Source of the DNA: an uncultured bacterium
GTDB taxonomy: Bacteria; Actinomycetota; Coriobacteriia; Coriobacteriales; Atopobiaceae
DNA: 64,000 nt
Assembly (NCBI GenBank): GCA_905214865.1
Contig: CAJMNO010000001.1
Location: 62,001-126,000, forward strand
Direction: 5' to 3'
Part shown: positions 16,382-26,547 of the stretch, one piece after another
Position numbering within the stretch: position 1 is the first letter of the stretch
Layout of the letters: every line of letters begins with the position of its first letter
The notes under the pieces: generated by a model
Told to the model about the DNA's origin: nothing
Database searches by the model: none
What the model saw: only the letters and a program-made list of their open reading frames with translations
Translations under genes and position numbers: made by a program

Positions 16382-17244
16382 GCGACTCGGACGCATACGA
16401 GGTGTGGGCGAACGGCGTCCCGCTGTGCGCGTCACTTGGATTGATCGTCACGTCCTACGACGACGGACAGCCCACGCCCTACACCGACTTCGTCGACATA
16501 CCGGGGAGGGACGGCTCGCTCGACCTCTCGGAGGCCGTCGTGGGCTGGCCCACCTACAAGGACCGCACCGTCAAGGTGACGCTCGCCCTCGCGGACGCCG
16601 CCGACTGGCGCGGCCTGTCCTCGGTCGCGTCGGCCTTGCGCTCCATGGTCCATGGCCGCAGGGTGACCCTCGCGGTCTCGTGGGACCCGGCTCACACGTA
16701 CTCGGGGAGGGCGAGCGTCTCCGACGTGACCCTCCACGACATGCAGGAGGAGATCGAGCTCACGGTCGTCGCGGGGCCCTATCGCGACGGCGGGCTCACC
16801 GTGATGCGCATCAGCGCGGCTGGTGGCGTGACGCTCCGCCTGCCGACAGGGGATGCCCACGTGCAGCCGACCGTCGAGGTCGCGCGGAAGACCGTCCTCT
16901 GCGCCGGCGACCACGAGTGGACCCTGCAGCCCGGGTCGTGGAGGCTCGACGACCTGTGGCTCGGGCCCGGCATGGACACCGTCTCCATCGACACCACCCC
17001 AGACTACTCCCCGGTCACGTGGGAGTCGATGGGTGACGCGACGCTCGAGGGCAAGGCGTCCATGATGTGGAGCGCCGTCGCCTCTGGCGACACACCGCTA
17101 CAGGACTCGCCGTCATGGTCGGCCATCGGCGACGCGTCCCTCGAGTCGATAGAGGGCGAGCGGTGGGTCGACCTCTGCTACCCGCCGGACTCATCGGACG
17201 ACACGTACAACGCCTACATCGCATACGAGCTATTGGAGCTGTAA
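16378..17244 (+). CDS. Distal tail protein (Dit-like)
   Basis: 288 residues, ATG overlapping the tape measure stop (ATGA). The N-terminal ring domain shows the classic opening of Dit/siphovirus tail proteins: DFVDIPGRDGSLDLSEAVVGWPTYKDRTVKVTLAL, where the IPGRDGSLD turn is the hallmark. The second half (about 150-288) is a beta-rich domain. Dit forms the hexamer at the tube end to which the tail tip or baseplate attaches. Location after the tape measure is diagnostic. Confidence 0.85.
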   Translation: MSDSDAYEVWANGVPLCASLGLIVTSYDDGQPTPYTDFVDIPGRDGSLDLSEAVVGWPTYKDRTVKVTLALADAADWRGLSSVASALRSMVHGRRVTLAVSWDPAHTYSGRASVSDVTLHDMQEEIELTVVAGPYRDGGLTVMRISAAGGVTLRLPTGDAHVQPTVEVARKTVLCAGDHEWTLQPGSWRLDDLWLGPGMDTVSIDTTPDYSPVTWESMGDATLEGKASMMWSAVASGDTPLQDSPSWSAIGDASLESIEGERWVDLCYPPDSSDDTYNAYIAYELLEL

Positions 17245-17669
17245 TGAGCGCGAAGACAGAGAGACTCGGCCTCACAAAGCCGTCAATCACCGACAAGGTC
17301 GCCGACACCGTCGACGCCCTCGCGACCGACCTGGACCTGCTCGACAGGCAGTGGCCGGTCGGCTCCATCTACATGAGCACGAGGGGCACCGACCCCGGGA
17401 CCTTCCTCGGGGGCACGTGGTCGCGCATCCAGGGGCGCTTCCTGGTGGGCGCCGGCTCGAGCTTCGCGGCGGGGACCACGGGCGGGTCGACCAGCATGGG
17501 CATGCACCGAAACGGCGACGAGGCGGCGTCAGCCGACGCCAAGGCGGCCGGCCTCATCAAGAATGGATCCGTTGGATTCGGCGGCCGCGTCCTCGTCTCG
17601 GAGGATGGCTACACGGGCAAGATCCTCCCACCGTACCTCGCGGTCTACATCTGGGAGAGGACGGCCTAG
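17244..17669 (+). CDS. Tail-tip / baseplate protein with collar-like motif
   Basis: 141 residues, start overlapping the Dit stop. The central motif WPVGSIYMSTRGTDPGTFLGGTWSRI followed by GRFLVGAG (about residues 38-72) is common in phage baseplate or tail-collar proteins and in short fibres. The C-terminus ends in KILPPYLAVYIWERTA, the typical 'PYL.VYxW' strand of these domains. The first 30 residues are helical. It probably decorates the tail tip. The motif is clear; the exact structural role is not. Confidence 0.65.
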   Translation: MSAKTERLGLTKPSITDKVADTVDALATDLDLLDRQWPVGSIYMSTRGTDPGTFLGGTWSRIQGRFLVGAGSSFAAGTTGGSTSMGMHRNGDEAASADAKAAGLIKNGSVGFGGRVLVSEDGYTGKILPPYLAVYIWERTA

Positions 17670-17766
17670 CGACGGTCCCGGGGGTCCTGATGGGGGGTGA
17701 CCTACGACGTACAGGCTGACGTATGATGGCAGGACGCTGCACGACCCGCGCTCGGGCGACTCGGTC

Positions 17767-19287
17767 GTGACGTCGTGCACGTGCAAGCTCGAGGTCAACG
17801 AGTCTGGGTCGCTCACCTGCGAGGTGCCGAGGACGCACCCGCTCATCGGCACCTTCGAGCCGATGAGCCCCGACCACGAGGTGAGGCTCTACGAGGACGG
17901 GGACGAGCTCTTCCGCGGGCGCATCAGGAAGGTCGAGGAGAGCGACGGCTCGGCGACCGAGAAGCTGACCTGCGAGGGGCAGCTCGCCTACCTCGGAGAC
18001 TCGACGCTCATGCCGTACGGGACCTACGCGGACCCGGACGGCAAGTGGCGGCAGATAGCGGCCCACGACCTCCGCTCCATCCTCTCGTGGTACGTGGGGG
18101 AGCACAACGCGCAGGTCAACGCGTCGCAGCGCTTCAGGCTCCGCCGCGACGAGGTCCCGGACGACCACGCCGACCGCGCGAGCTCCGACGCGGTGGCCAC
18201 GCTCGACGAGATCAAGGACAAGGTACTCGCCAGGGGCTACTACCTCGTCGCGGCGACCGAGGGGGCAGACCGCGTACTCGACGTCACGACGTCCGGCTAC
18301 CAGGAGTCGGAGCAGGTCGTCGAGTTCGGCTCGAACCTGCTGAGCCTCGACGTGACGATGGAGCCGGACGACCTCTACACGGCGGTCATACCGTACGCGA
18401 AGGTCAAGCGGCAGGTCACGGAAGGAAAGACGACAAGGGAGGAGACCGTCACCATCGACGTCTCGTCAGTCGACGACGGGGACTTCGGGGACGGGTGCGC
18501 GGTGTCCGGCGACATGGTCATCGACGCCGAGGGTGCCCGCGCCCACGGGGTCATCTCCTGCCGCAGGGAGTTCGACGCGCAGACGCCGACCACGCTCGCC
18601 GGCAAGGCGGCGGCGTGGCTCAGGTCGTCGCGCTACCTCGTCACGTCAATGACCGTGACGGCCGTGGACCTCCACAAGGTGGACCGGTCGGTGCGACCGA
18701 TACACCTAGGCGAGTGGGTGAGGGTCAGGTCGCGCCCGCTCGGCATCGACCAGTCGCTCATGTGCGTCCAGATGAAGATAGACCCGCTCGACCCGTCCGG
18801 GTGCAAGTACCAGCTCGGCGGGACGCGCAGGACGCTCACGAGGCGGCAGTCGCTGCGGGTGCGCGAGGTGCGCAACAGGCTCGGCGACGGCATCCAGGCG
18901 GCCCAGGCGCTCTCGGCGGAGGCCAAGGCGTCGGCGGTGAGCGCCGAGGAGGCGGGCGCGTCCGCCATGGCCGAGGTGCGCGACCTCGTGACGCTGCGCA
19001 TCGACAGCTCGCGCGGCACGGTCTTCAAGAACTCCGAGATAAGCACGGTCCTCACCGTGCGCTGCTACAAGCGCGGCGAGGAGATCGTGACTCGGGACGC
19101 CCTGCGCGCGGCCATGGGCGACCAGACGGCGCGCGTGCGGTGGTGGGTGCTGCGCGAGGGGGACTCCGACTGGGTGGGACTCCCCGACGACTCGCCGCTC
19201 CTGTCGGACGACGGCTTCACGTGCACGGTCACCCCGGACGACGTGGAGGTCAAGTGCACCTTCAAGGCCGAGGTCGTGACGGGATAG
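17767..19287 (+). CDS. Tail tip protein (prophage tail / Tal-like), start uncertain
   Basis: 506 residues from the first canonical in-frame start (GTG 17767). The conserved N-terminal strand of this family clearly begins earlier: the frame is open back to 17701 and encodes TTYRLTYDGRTLHDPRSGD, but no ATG/GTG/TTG lies there. A GGGGGGTGA sits at 17692-17700, so initiation at an ACG codon (17704/17707) or a 1-nt frameshift near 17707 is likely. The protein resembles the N-terminal part of siphovirus tail-associated (gp18/Tal) proteins, with a gp27-like hub, then a helical linker (about 375-400) and an Ig-like C-terminus. A strong terminator follows. Confidence 0.75.
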   Translation: MTSCTCKLEVNESGSLTCEVPRTHPLIGTFEPMSPDHEVRLYEDGDELFRGRIRKVEESDGSATEKLTCEGQLAYLGDSTLMPYGTYADPDGKWRQIAAHDLRSILSWYVGEHNAQVNASQRFRLRRDEVPDDHADRASSDAVATLDEIKDKVLARGYYLVAATEGADRVLDVTTSGYQESEQVVEFGSNLLSLDVTMEPDDLYTAVIPYAKVKRQVTEGKTTREETVTIDVSSVDDGDFGDGCAVSGDMVIDAEGARAHGVISCRREFDAQTPTTLAGKAAAWLRSSRYLVTSMTVTAVDLHKVDRSVRPIHLGEWVRVRSRPLGIDQSLMCVQMKIDPLDPSGCKYQLGGTRRTLTRRQSLRVREVRNRLGDGIQAAQALSAEAKASAVSAEEAGASAMAEVRDLVTLRIDSSRGTVFKNSEISTVLTVRCYKRGEEIVTRDALRAAMGDQTARVRWWVLREGDSDWVGLPDDSPLLSDDGFTCTVTPDDVEVKCTFKAEVVTG

Positions 19288-19289
19288 GC

Positions 19290-19318
19290 GGCGCCCCGTG
19301 CGCGGGGCGCCGGTTTTT
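19290..19318 (+). terminator. Intrinsic terminator after tail-tip gene
   Basis: GGCGCCCCG (19290-19298) pairs perfectly with CGGGGCGCC (19303-19311), followed by a T-tract at 19314-19318. It separates the tail-tip operon from the fibre genes. Confidence 0.85.
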
Positions 19319-19345
19319 GCAGATTTTCGCAGAAAGGTGTGGGAG

Positions 19346-20395
19346 ATGGCGGTAAAGGCGGCGGACCAGGTATCGATCGTCGACGTGACGGACGCGTACA
19401 GCGTCATCCTGACGAGCGAGGCGTACACCTTCGTGGGGACCACCACGGCGGCCAAGCCGGGGAGCTGCACCACGCAGGTCGTGGTCATGCAGGGCGCCGA
19501 CGAGGTGGGCTTCACCATCGGCGACATCACGTGCCCGACGGGCGTCTCGGCGGCCGTGGGCACGGACGGCAAGACCGTCACGATCACGGCGGGCTCGTCC
19601 ATGACGGCGGCGGGGGACGTCTCCATCCCCGTCACAATCGCGGGCACGGACGTCACAATCACCAAGAAGTTCAGCTGCGGCCTCGCGCTCACCGGCGCCA
19701 GGGGCGAGACGGGCAGGGGCATCAGCAAGACGGAGGTCGCCTACCAGGTCGGCACCAGCGGCACCAGCGCGCCCACCGGCACGTGGTCGTCCTCGGTCGT
19801 GGCGACCACGGCGCCGGGCCAGTACCTGTGGACGCGCACCCTGACCACCTACACCGACGGCAGCACCACGACCGCATACACCGTGGCGGCCCACGGCGCG
19901 ACCGGCGGAAAGGGCGACACCGGGGCCACCGGCAAGGGCGTCAAGTCCACCGAGGTCACGTACCAGCTCTCGACGTCCGGCACCGACGTCCCCACGGGCA
20001 CGTGGTCCGCGACGCCGCTCGCCCCGACCACCACGCAGTACCTGTGGACGCGGACGGTCATCACCTACACCGACTCAACCACCTCGACGTCCTACAGCGT
20101 CGGCGGCAAGGTCGGCCAGAAGGGCGACACGGGGGCCAAGGGCGAGGACGCCGTCACCATGGCCATCACGACCAGCAACGGCAGCATCTTCAAGAACTCG
20201 TCGGGCTCCACCACCCTCACCGCGCACGTCTACCGCGCGGGCTCCGAGCTGTCCTCTCAGGACGTGGCCAAGCTCGGGACCATCAAGTGGTACAAGGACG
20301 GCGGAACCACCGCCGTGGGCACCGGCGCCACGCTCTCCGTCTCGGCGTCCAGCGTCGACTCAAAGGCCGTCTACACGGCGCAGCTGGAGGGCTAG
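19346..20395 (+). CDS. Tail fibre protein with collagen-like and duplicated domains
   Basis: 349 residues from ATG 19346. The layout is modular: a Thr-rich N-terminal domain (1-112), short collagen-like Gly-x-y stretches (about 184-198 and 257-268), and two copies of a ~55-residue repeat (126-180 and 199-252) sharing TEVxYQ, PTGTWS and QYLWTRT blocks. The C-terminal part (270-349) looks Ig-like (IFKNSSGSTTLTAHVYRAG and IKWYKDG). The same IFKNS segment occurs at the end of the upstream tail-tip protein, so the domain is shared. Likely a receptor-binding fibre. Confidence 0.75.
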   Translation: MAVKAADQVSIVDVTDAYSVILTSEAYTFVGTTTAAKPGSCTTQVVVMQGADEVGFTIGDITCPTGVSAAVGTDGKTVTITAGSSMTAAGDVSIPVTIAGTDVTITKKFSCGLALTGARGETGRGISKTEVAYQVGTSGTSAPTGTWSSSVVATTAPGQYLWTRTLTTYTDGSTTTAYTVAAHGATGGKGDTGATGKGVKSTEVTYQLSTSGTDVPTGTWSATPLAPTTTQYLWTRTVITYTDSTTSTSYSVGGKVGQKGDTGAKGEDAVTMAITTSNGSIFKNSSGSTTLTAHVYRAGSELSSQDVAKLGTIKWYKDGGTTAVGTGATLSVSASSVDSKAVYTAQLEG

Positions 20396-20397
20396 CG

Positions 20398-20889
20398 ATG
20401 AGGTACCGGTATCCCAACATCATCTCTGGTACTCGCGGCACCGGATGCTACGTGGAATCCTGGGACCAGCAGCAGGACGACTCGCAGCCGTGGGACCTGC
20501 ACAACTCCTCGAAGACTCAGGAAAACTTCCTGTGGCCGAGCGGCTTGAACAACATCCCGCTGAAGCCAGGGACCGACTACACGCTCTATTTCTGGGCGGA
20601 CCGCACCGACAACATGAAATCGGCTGACGCCTTCGTAATCGACGTGGACGGCGGATACGTCCCGCTCCAGATGATGACTGATTTCCAGATACCAGCGGGG
20701 GGGGGGTATGTCTCGTGGACGTTCCGCTTCTCGTACGAGCCGAACAAAAGCACGAGGTACGGCATCCGCTTCGACAACAACGGCAGCACGGACGGAAAGG
20801 ACTCGATTCTCAGGATACGCGACGTCATGCTCACGGAGGGCACAGAGCCTCATGCATGGGCACCAGCAGCAGGGGAGGTGTGGCCGTAG
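20398..20889 (+). CDS. Receptor-binding module 1 (carbohydrate-binding-like), with poly-G tract
   Basis: 163 residues from an ATG 2 bp after the fibre gene stop. The fold pattern is a jelly-roll carbohydrate-binding-like domain (PGTDYTLYFWADR, then a SWTFRFSYEP strand) ending in LTEGTEPHAWAPAAGE, a phrase common in phage tail proteins. A run of 10 G (20697-20706) lies in the coding region at IPAGGGY. The amber stop at 20887-20889 is followed directly and in the same frame by the GTG of the next gene. Base composition is lower in GC than the neighbouring tail genes. Confidence 0.6.
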   Translation: MRYRYPNIISGTRGTGCYVESWDQQQDDSQPWDLHNSSKTQENFLWPSGLNNIPLKPGTDYTLYFWADRTDNMKSADAFVIDVDGGYVPLQMMTDFQIPAGGGYVSWTFRFSYEPNKSTRYGIRFDNNGSTDGKDSILRIRDVMLTEGTEPHAWAPAAGEVWP

Positions 20890-21360
20890 GTGAGCGGTAA
20901 TCAGATTTACAACCTTATCAGGTCGGAAAGCCTACTCGACAATACAAATACAGGCGTGTCGTACGAGTGGGACGAGAGCGGGTGGCTGCACGTCCACGGG
21001 ACCAAGGACTACCCGTATTCCCAAGGAGTCACGAGCGCGAAGACTCCAATCCACCTCGAGGCTGGCGATTACGTCATATCGGCGGAGGTCGAGGGCGGGG
21101 GACTCGGCAGCTATGCGTACGTCTCGGTGTGGCCGACGGATGACAGTAAATCACTAGGCAGCATCCATCCAAAAACTGGGTATTTGATATTTTCGGTCGC
21201 CGAGCCGGCAGACATATATTTATGGTGCTGCGGAGCTGAAAAGGGCGCCACGGTGGACTACCGCATGCGCTACATGCTGGTCGAGGGCACCACGCCCGCC
21301 GCCTGGGCACCCGCCGAGGGCGAATCACTGCCTGGGGGGGGGTGCTCAGATGAGCGCTAA
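20890..21360 (+). CDS. Receptor-binding module 2 (carbohydrate-binding-like), with poly-G tract near 3' end
   Basis: 156 residues from GTG 20890, with GGGGAGG upstream, in the same frame as the previous gene and separated from it only by one TAG. It has the same kind of jelly-roll module (HLEAGDYVISAEV, DIYLWCCG) and ends VEGTTPAAWAPAEGE, parallel to module 1. Nine G at 21334-21342 lie just before the stop. With one G fewer the frame would run straight into the next gene. AT content is high for this window, a sign of recent exchange. Confidence 0.6.
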   Translation: MSGNQIYNLIRSESLLDNTNTGVSYEWDESGWLHVHGTKDYPYSQGVTSAKTPIHLEAGDYVISAEVEGGGLGSYAYVSVWPTDDSKSLGSIHPKTGYLIFSVAEPADIYLWCCGAEKGATVDYRMRYMLVEGTTPAAWAPAEGESLPGGGCSDER

Positions 21361-22810
21361 CCTCCTGGCGTCGAGCGGAGAGACGCCGCAGACGCACACG
21401 GTCACGCAGGCGAACATCTCCGCCGCGAAGGTCGGGCACACGGACCGTGCGGGCATCCAGCTTGCAGATCCATTCGTGGTGGGCTCGGAGAACCGCACGA
21501 TGCACATCGGGGCGTCGCTCCGCGTGGCGGCGGACGCCGCCCCAAGAATGCTGCACCTGTGGCTAAAGTACGAGGACGCAGTCAGAAGTGCCAACTGGGT
21601 TGGCACCTACAGCCCCACGCTCGTATCAGGTGAGTGGGTGCGCGTCTCTGGCGACCTGGTCGTGCCATCTGGCATGACCGTCACGGGAATCGGCATCGGG
21701 GTGTACACGCCGATGCAGTTCGACGTGTGCCGCTTCCAGCTCTGGGATGGGCCGGGGAGCGAGGCGACGCTCGCCCTCGCGTCGGACACCCTCGCGTGGT
21801 CGGCCGGCGTGGCGTCGGTGACGCGCTACTGGCAGCTCGCCCTCCCGACGGCGGCCACGCCGGAGGCTCCAGCGTCCTCGTCCTCGCTCGGCTCGTGGTC
21901 GGCCACGGAGCCCGCCGTCGACACGTCCATGGTCCTGTGGACCTGCGAGTGCACGCGCTACACGGACGGAACCGAGTCGTGGTCGCAGGTGGGCAAGTCG
22001 ACGTCATACGAGGCGGCGAAGGACGCGAAGGATGCCGCCAAGGCAGCGGGGGACGCGGCGAACGAGGCGAGCAAGAAGGCGAGCGAGCTCTCGACCCTCG
22101 TGCACAGCGGATCCGACGGAGTGACCGTGGGCTACTCGGAGGACGGGAAGACCTTCTCGGGAGGAAGGACGCGGCAGTCCGCGGACGGCTTCGAGGTGCT
22201 GGGCCCCGATGGGGAGACGCTGGCAAAGCTGGCTGCCGCGATGATAAAGCTGCTCGGCGGAAAGCTGACCATCTCGATTGACGAGACCACGGGCGCGGAG
22301 TTCTCGGTCGACCTCGGGACGTCTGACACGGCGTCTTTCGATATCCAGTCGCACGCGGATTTGACCAAGAATCCAGTCACGTATGTCAAGATCAGGGACG
22401 ATGAGATCGGGATGTGGGCTCAGGGGCCATCAGGCTTCCCGTCTGGCTTCATGACTACCGAGGCCGGCACCCAGTACCAGAACCCGCTCTTCCTCATGGA
22501 CGGCTTCGCCTTCGGCGCGGCGCGGGCCCACGGTCCACGCGTCAAGGTGATGTACTGCGGGTCTGACACTCCCACGCTCTCCGGGGAGAGCACCGCGTGG
22601 ATGAGCGCGGCGGACTTCAAGGCCAAGGCCGGATTTGACCCGACGCAATCTAAATGCGCGATCTTCGTGGCAAACGGCGACTGGGACGCGTACATAGGGG
22701 CCGTCACGGCCGGATTCCAGAGGTCCACCGGCTACTGGAACCTCTACGCGTCGAAAGGCACGGCCGGCAAGCTGGTCCGCATCAACTACATGATCGTCGT
22801 GTGGGAGTAG
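21350..22810 (+). CDS. Minor tail / receptor-binding protein
   Basis: 486 residues from ATG 21350, which overlaps the previous gene by 11 bp; the poly-G tract may act as its Shine-Dalgarno. The N-terminal part (1-140) is another jelly-roll module, followed by a WSATEPAVDTSMVLWTCECTRYTDGTESWSQV segment like the duplicated fibre repeat, a short coiled coil (about 222-250, AKDAKDAAKAAGDAANEASKKA), and a C-terminal strand-rich domain ending in RINYMIVVWE. That end resembles tail fibre C-termini that trimerise. Receptor recognition is the likely role. Confidence 0.65.
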   Translation: MSANLLASSGETPQTHTVTQANISAAKVGHTDRAGIQLADPFVVGSENRTMHIGASLRVAADAAPRMLHLWLKYEDAVRSANWVGTYSPTLVSGEWVRVSGDLVVPSGMTVTGIGIGVYTPMQFDVCRFQLWDGPGSEATLALASDTLAWSAGVASVTRYWQLALPTAATPEAPASSSSLGSWSATEPAVDTSMVLWTCECTRYTDGTESWSQVGKSTSYEAAKDAKDAAKAAGDAANEASKKASELSTLVHSGSDGVTVGYSEDGKTFSGGRTRQSADGFEVLGPDGETLAKLAAAMIKLLGGKLTISIDETTGAEFSVDLGTSDTASFDIQSHADLTKNPVTYVKIRDDEIGMWAQGPSGFPSGFMTTEAGTQYQNPLFLMDGFAFGAARAHGPRVKVMYCGSDTPTLSGESTAWMSAADFKAKAGFDPTQSKCAIFVANGDWDAYIGAVTAGFQRSTGYWNLYASKGTAGKLVRINYMIVVWE

Positions 22811-22817
22811 GTGGCGA

Positions 22818-23258
22818 TTGGATACCTACAAGTCACTCGTCTACTGGGGCACGACGTTCGGGCTCGGACTCCTCGCACAGGCAGAGCTCACCGAGGGCAA
22901 CCCGCGCGACGACCAGGTGGCGACCGTGTGGCTCGTGGTCGTCGCCATCGCCCTGGCCGTCTACGTCGCGATACGCGGCGAGGCGGCGAGCAGAGAGCGC
23001 GCACGCCTCGACTCGGAGCACGACGCCCTCGTCGACAAGGCCCTCAAGGACATCCTCAGACAGAAGCTCGTCTCGGAGCACGACCGCCTCGTGACCATAG
23101 GGGCGGCAAACGACACGCAGCGATGCGCGTGGCAGTCCTCGTACGAAACGTACGAGTCACTCTGCGAGGCCACCGGCGACCACAACGGGGTCGTCGACCA
23201 CTACATGCAGGAGATTCTCGACCTGCCGCCAGACGGCGGCGAAGGGGGAAGCAGATGA
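22818..23258 (+). CDS. Membrane protein of lysis module, holin-like
   Basis: 146 residues from a TTG at 22818, with GGGAGTAGG upstream. Two hydrophobic segments (about residues 7-22 and 36-54) are followed by a long charged helical tail (55-146). The sequence is not a known holin family, but the position between tail fibres and a second holin is where phages encode holins, antiholins or XhlA-like proteins. It overlaps the next gene by 4 bp (ATGA). Call based on topology and context. Confidence 0.55.
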   Translation: MDTYKSLVYWGTTFGLGLLAQAELTEGNPRDDQVATVWLVVVAIALAVYVAIRGEAASRERARLDSEHDALVDKALKDILRQKLVSEHDRLVTIGAANDTQRCAWQSSYETYESLCEATGDHNGVVDHYMQEILDLPPDGGEGGSR

Positions 23259-23485
23259 AGTACCTACTACCAAACAATGCGTACAAGGCCGTGAAGTGGC
23301 TCGACCTCGTCGCAATCCCCGCCGTGACCACCCTCTACGTCGCCCTCGCGGCCGTGTGGGGCTGGCCCTACGCAGACCAGGTCGCCCAGACGTCCGCCGC
23401 CGTGTGCACATGCCTCGGCGTGCTCGTCGGCATCTCAGCCGCGACCGCAAGGCCCGACGACGGGGGCGAGCCCGACGGGGAGTAG
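23255..23485 (+). CDS. Phage holin, r1t-type
   Basis: 76 residues from ATG 23255, GGGGGAA upstream. The sequence KWLDLVAIPAVTTLYVAL followed by WGWPYADQV and CLGVLVGIS closely follows the r1t-type holin pattern of Gram-positive phages (PF16945-like). Two membrane helices are expected with a charged C-terminus (ARPDDGGEPDGE). Holins open the membrane at a set time and let the endolysin reach peptidoglycan. The endolysin gene follows. Confidence 0.8.
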   Translation: MKYLLPNNAYKAVKWLDLVAIPAVTTLYVALAAVWGWPYADQVAQTSAAVCTCLGVLVGISAATARPDDGGEPDGE

Positions 23486-23513
23486 GGAGCTGCCGCGCTC
23501 TAGAACCTGCTGC

Positions 23514-23672
23514 ATGTGCGGGACGCCCATGGTCGAGGTCAGGGCGTCCCACCTGCGCGGACAAGTGTGGCAGGACTGGCAGTGCCCGCGCTGCCTCCAC
23601 ACGGAGCATGACCGGTACGACGACCATCAAAAGGAGGCATGGAACGATGCCGGACCTGCAGAAGTCGATTGA
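23514..23672 (+). CDS. Possible small zinc-ribbon protein between holin and endolysin
   Basis: A short frame of 52 residues from ATG 23514 that carries CPRC near its middle. Codons upstream of the ATG encode Cys-Cys so that a complete CxxC would form (CCMC) if initiation were at an earlier non-canonical codon such as CTG 23490. The two CxxC pairs about 27 residues apart would make a zinc ribbon. It overlaps the start of the endolysin gene. It may be a real small gene or chance; no family is recognised. Confidence 0.3.
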   Translation: MCGTPMVEVRASHLRGQVWQDWQCPRCLHTEHDRYDDHQKEAWNDAGPAEVD

Positions 23673-24363
23673 CGCCATGGACCGGGCGTGCCGCGTCTGG
23701 TCCATGGGCTACGACCAAGCCAATCGCTGGGACATCCGCGACGGTGGCGAGACGGACTGCAGCGCCCTCGTCATCTGGGCCCTGAGGCAGGGAGGCTTCG
23801 ACACGGGGCCAGCCTCATACACTGGCAACCTCAGCGCTGCCCTTACCAAGAGGGGCTGGAAGCGGCTGCCCGCCGACCTCTCGACGGCACGCCCCGGAGA
23901 CATCCTGCTCAATGACCAGCATCACGTGTGCATGGTCGTCTCCGGCTACGGGCACTCGGCGACGATCGCGCAGGCGTCCATAGACGAGCGCGGCCGCGCG
24001 AGCGGAGGGCGCAGCGGGGACCAGACGGGATACGAGACAAACGAACGACGCATCTACGCCTACCGCCACGGCTGGGACTGCATCCTTCGATGGCAGGGCA
24101 GCTCCGTGGCGGCTAAGAAGCAAGACAAGGCGGACTCGACAAAGGGGGACGAGGGAGACGTGAGGGAGATTCTTGAGCCGCATGGCAAGGACGGGAAGGC
24201 GTTGGGATTCCAGGCGCTTCTCGAAAGCGGGGTGCTTACGACCCTGACCAAGAGCACGCAGTCAGCGCTCCTTGCAAAGGATGGGGTCAAGACCAAGGTG
24301 GTCACCGACAAGGAGTGGGCAACCTACTGCGAGATCTACCCGACCAGATCCGCTAAGAAGTAG
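23647..24363 (+). CDS. Phage endolysin, NlpC/P60 or Amidase_5-type
   Basis: 238 residues from ATG 23647, preceded by AAAGGAGG. The N-terminal catalytic domain has the cysteine-peptidase signature DCSALVIWALRQGGF (C38) and a later QHHVCMV (H92/H93), with the GDILL strand before it, as in NlpC/P60 and Amidase_5 lysins. After a Lys-rich linker (about 155-170) comes a short C-terminal region (175-238) that may bind the wall. No signal peptide, so release depends on the holins. It is the last phage gene before the terminator. Confidence 0.85.
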   Translation: MPDLQKSIDAMDRACRVWSMGYDQANRWDIRDGGETDCSALVIWALRQGGFDTGPASYTGNLSAALTKRGWKRLPADLSTARPGDILLNDQHHVCMVVSGYGHSATIAQASIDERGRASGGRSGDQTGYETNERRIYAYRHGWDCILRWQGSSVAAKKQDKADSTKGDEGDVREILEPHGKDGKALGFQALLESGVLTTLTKSTQSALLAKDGVKTKVVTDKEWATYCEIYPTRSAKK

Positions 24364-24378
24364 CCGAGACATGCGGTG

Positions 24379-24414
24379 GCGCCCTCACCCCTGACGGGGT
24401 GGGGGCGCATTTTT
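24379..24414 (+). terminator. Intrinsic terminator closing the lysis module
   Basis: GCGCCCTCACCCC (24379-24391) pairs with GGGGTGGGGGCGC (24396-24408) with one G-T wobble, loop TGAC, then a T-tract (24410-24414). Last recognisable phage element. Confidence 0.85.
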
Positions 24415-24558
24415 GTCTCTCGAGACGCCGAATTCTGCGGGCACTTTCGCGACCTGCCGCCCGTCCCATCTCCGTCCCAAGTCTGCGTAAGGTGGGGAAT
24501 ATCCGAGACTTATGGAACGAATAATCGCAGGTGTGAGACTTGTGATAGGCTCCGTAAC
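24415..24558. other. Probable right prophage boundary region
   Basis: No gene is visible between the lysis terminator and the typA promoter. The right attachment site should lie in this stretch, but it cannot be pinned down because the left end of the prophage is outside the window and no duplicated core can be compared. Confidence 0.45.
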
Positions 24559-24587
24559 TTGACCTTTATTTAGTGCGTGAGTCTATC
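24559..24587 (+). promoter_or_regulatory. Putative sigma-70 promoter of typA
   Basis: TTGACC (24559-24564) and TCTATC (24582-24587) are 17 bp apart, upstream of the typA ATG at 24625. The -35 is good and the -10 moderate. Confidence 0.5.
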
Positions 24588-24624
24588 TCTGCACATAAAC
24601 GCATCATCTGATCGAGAGGGACCT

Positions 24625-26463
<1,839 letters not shown>

Positions 26464-26487
26464 TCGCAGACAAGCGAGACAGACGAT

Positions 26488-26520
26488 GCGGGGTCCGAGC
26501 AGACGCTTGGACCCCGCGTT
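26488..26520 (+). terminator. Intrinsic terminator after typA
   Basis: GCGGGGTCC (26488-26496) pairs with GGACCCCGC (26509-26517). The stem extends inward to 13 pairs with one G-T wobble around AGAC. A short T run follows. It may also serve the converging - strand gene. Confidence 0.75.
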
Positions 26521-26547
26521 TCGTTCCCATGCACCAAACTGGTTGGG

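Noticed and set aside
17690..17719. Short ATG frame before the tail-tip gene
   Set aside because: Only nine codons and out of frame; more likely part of the unusual start region.
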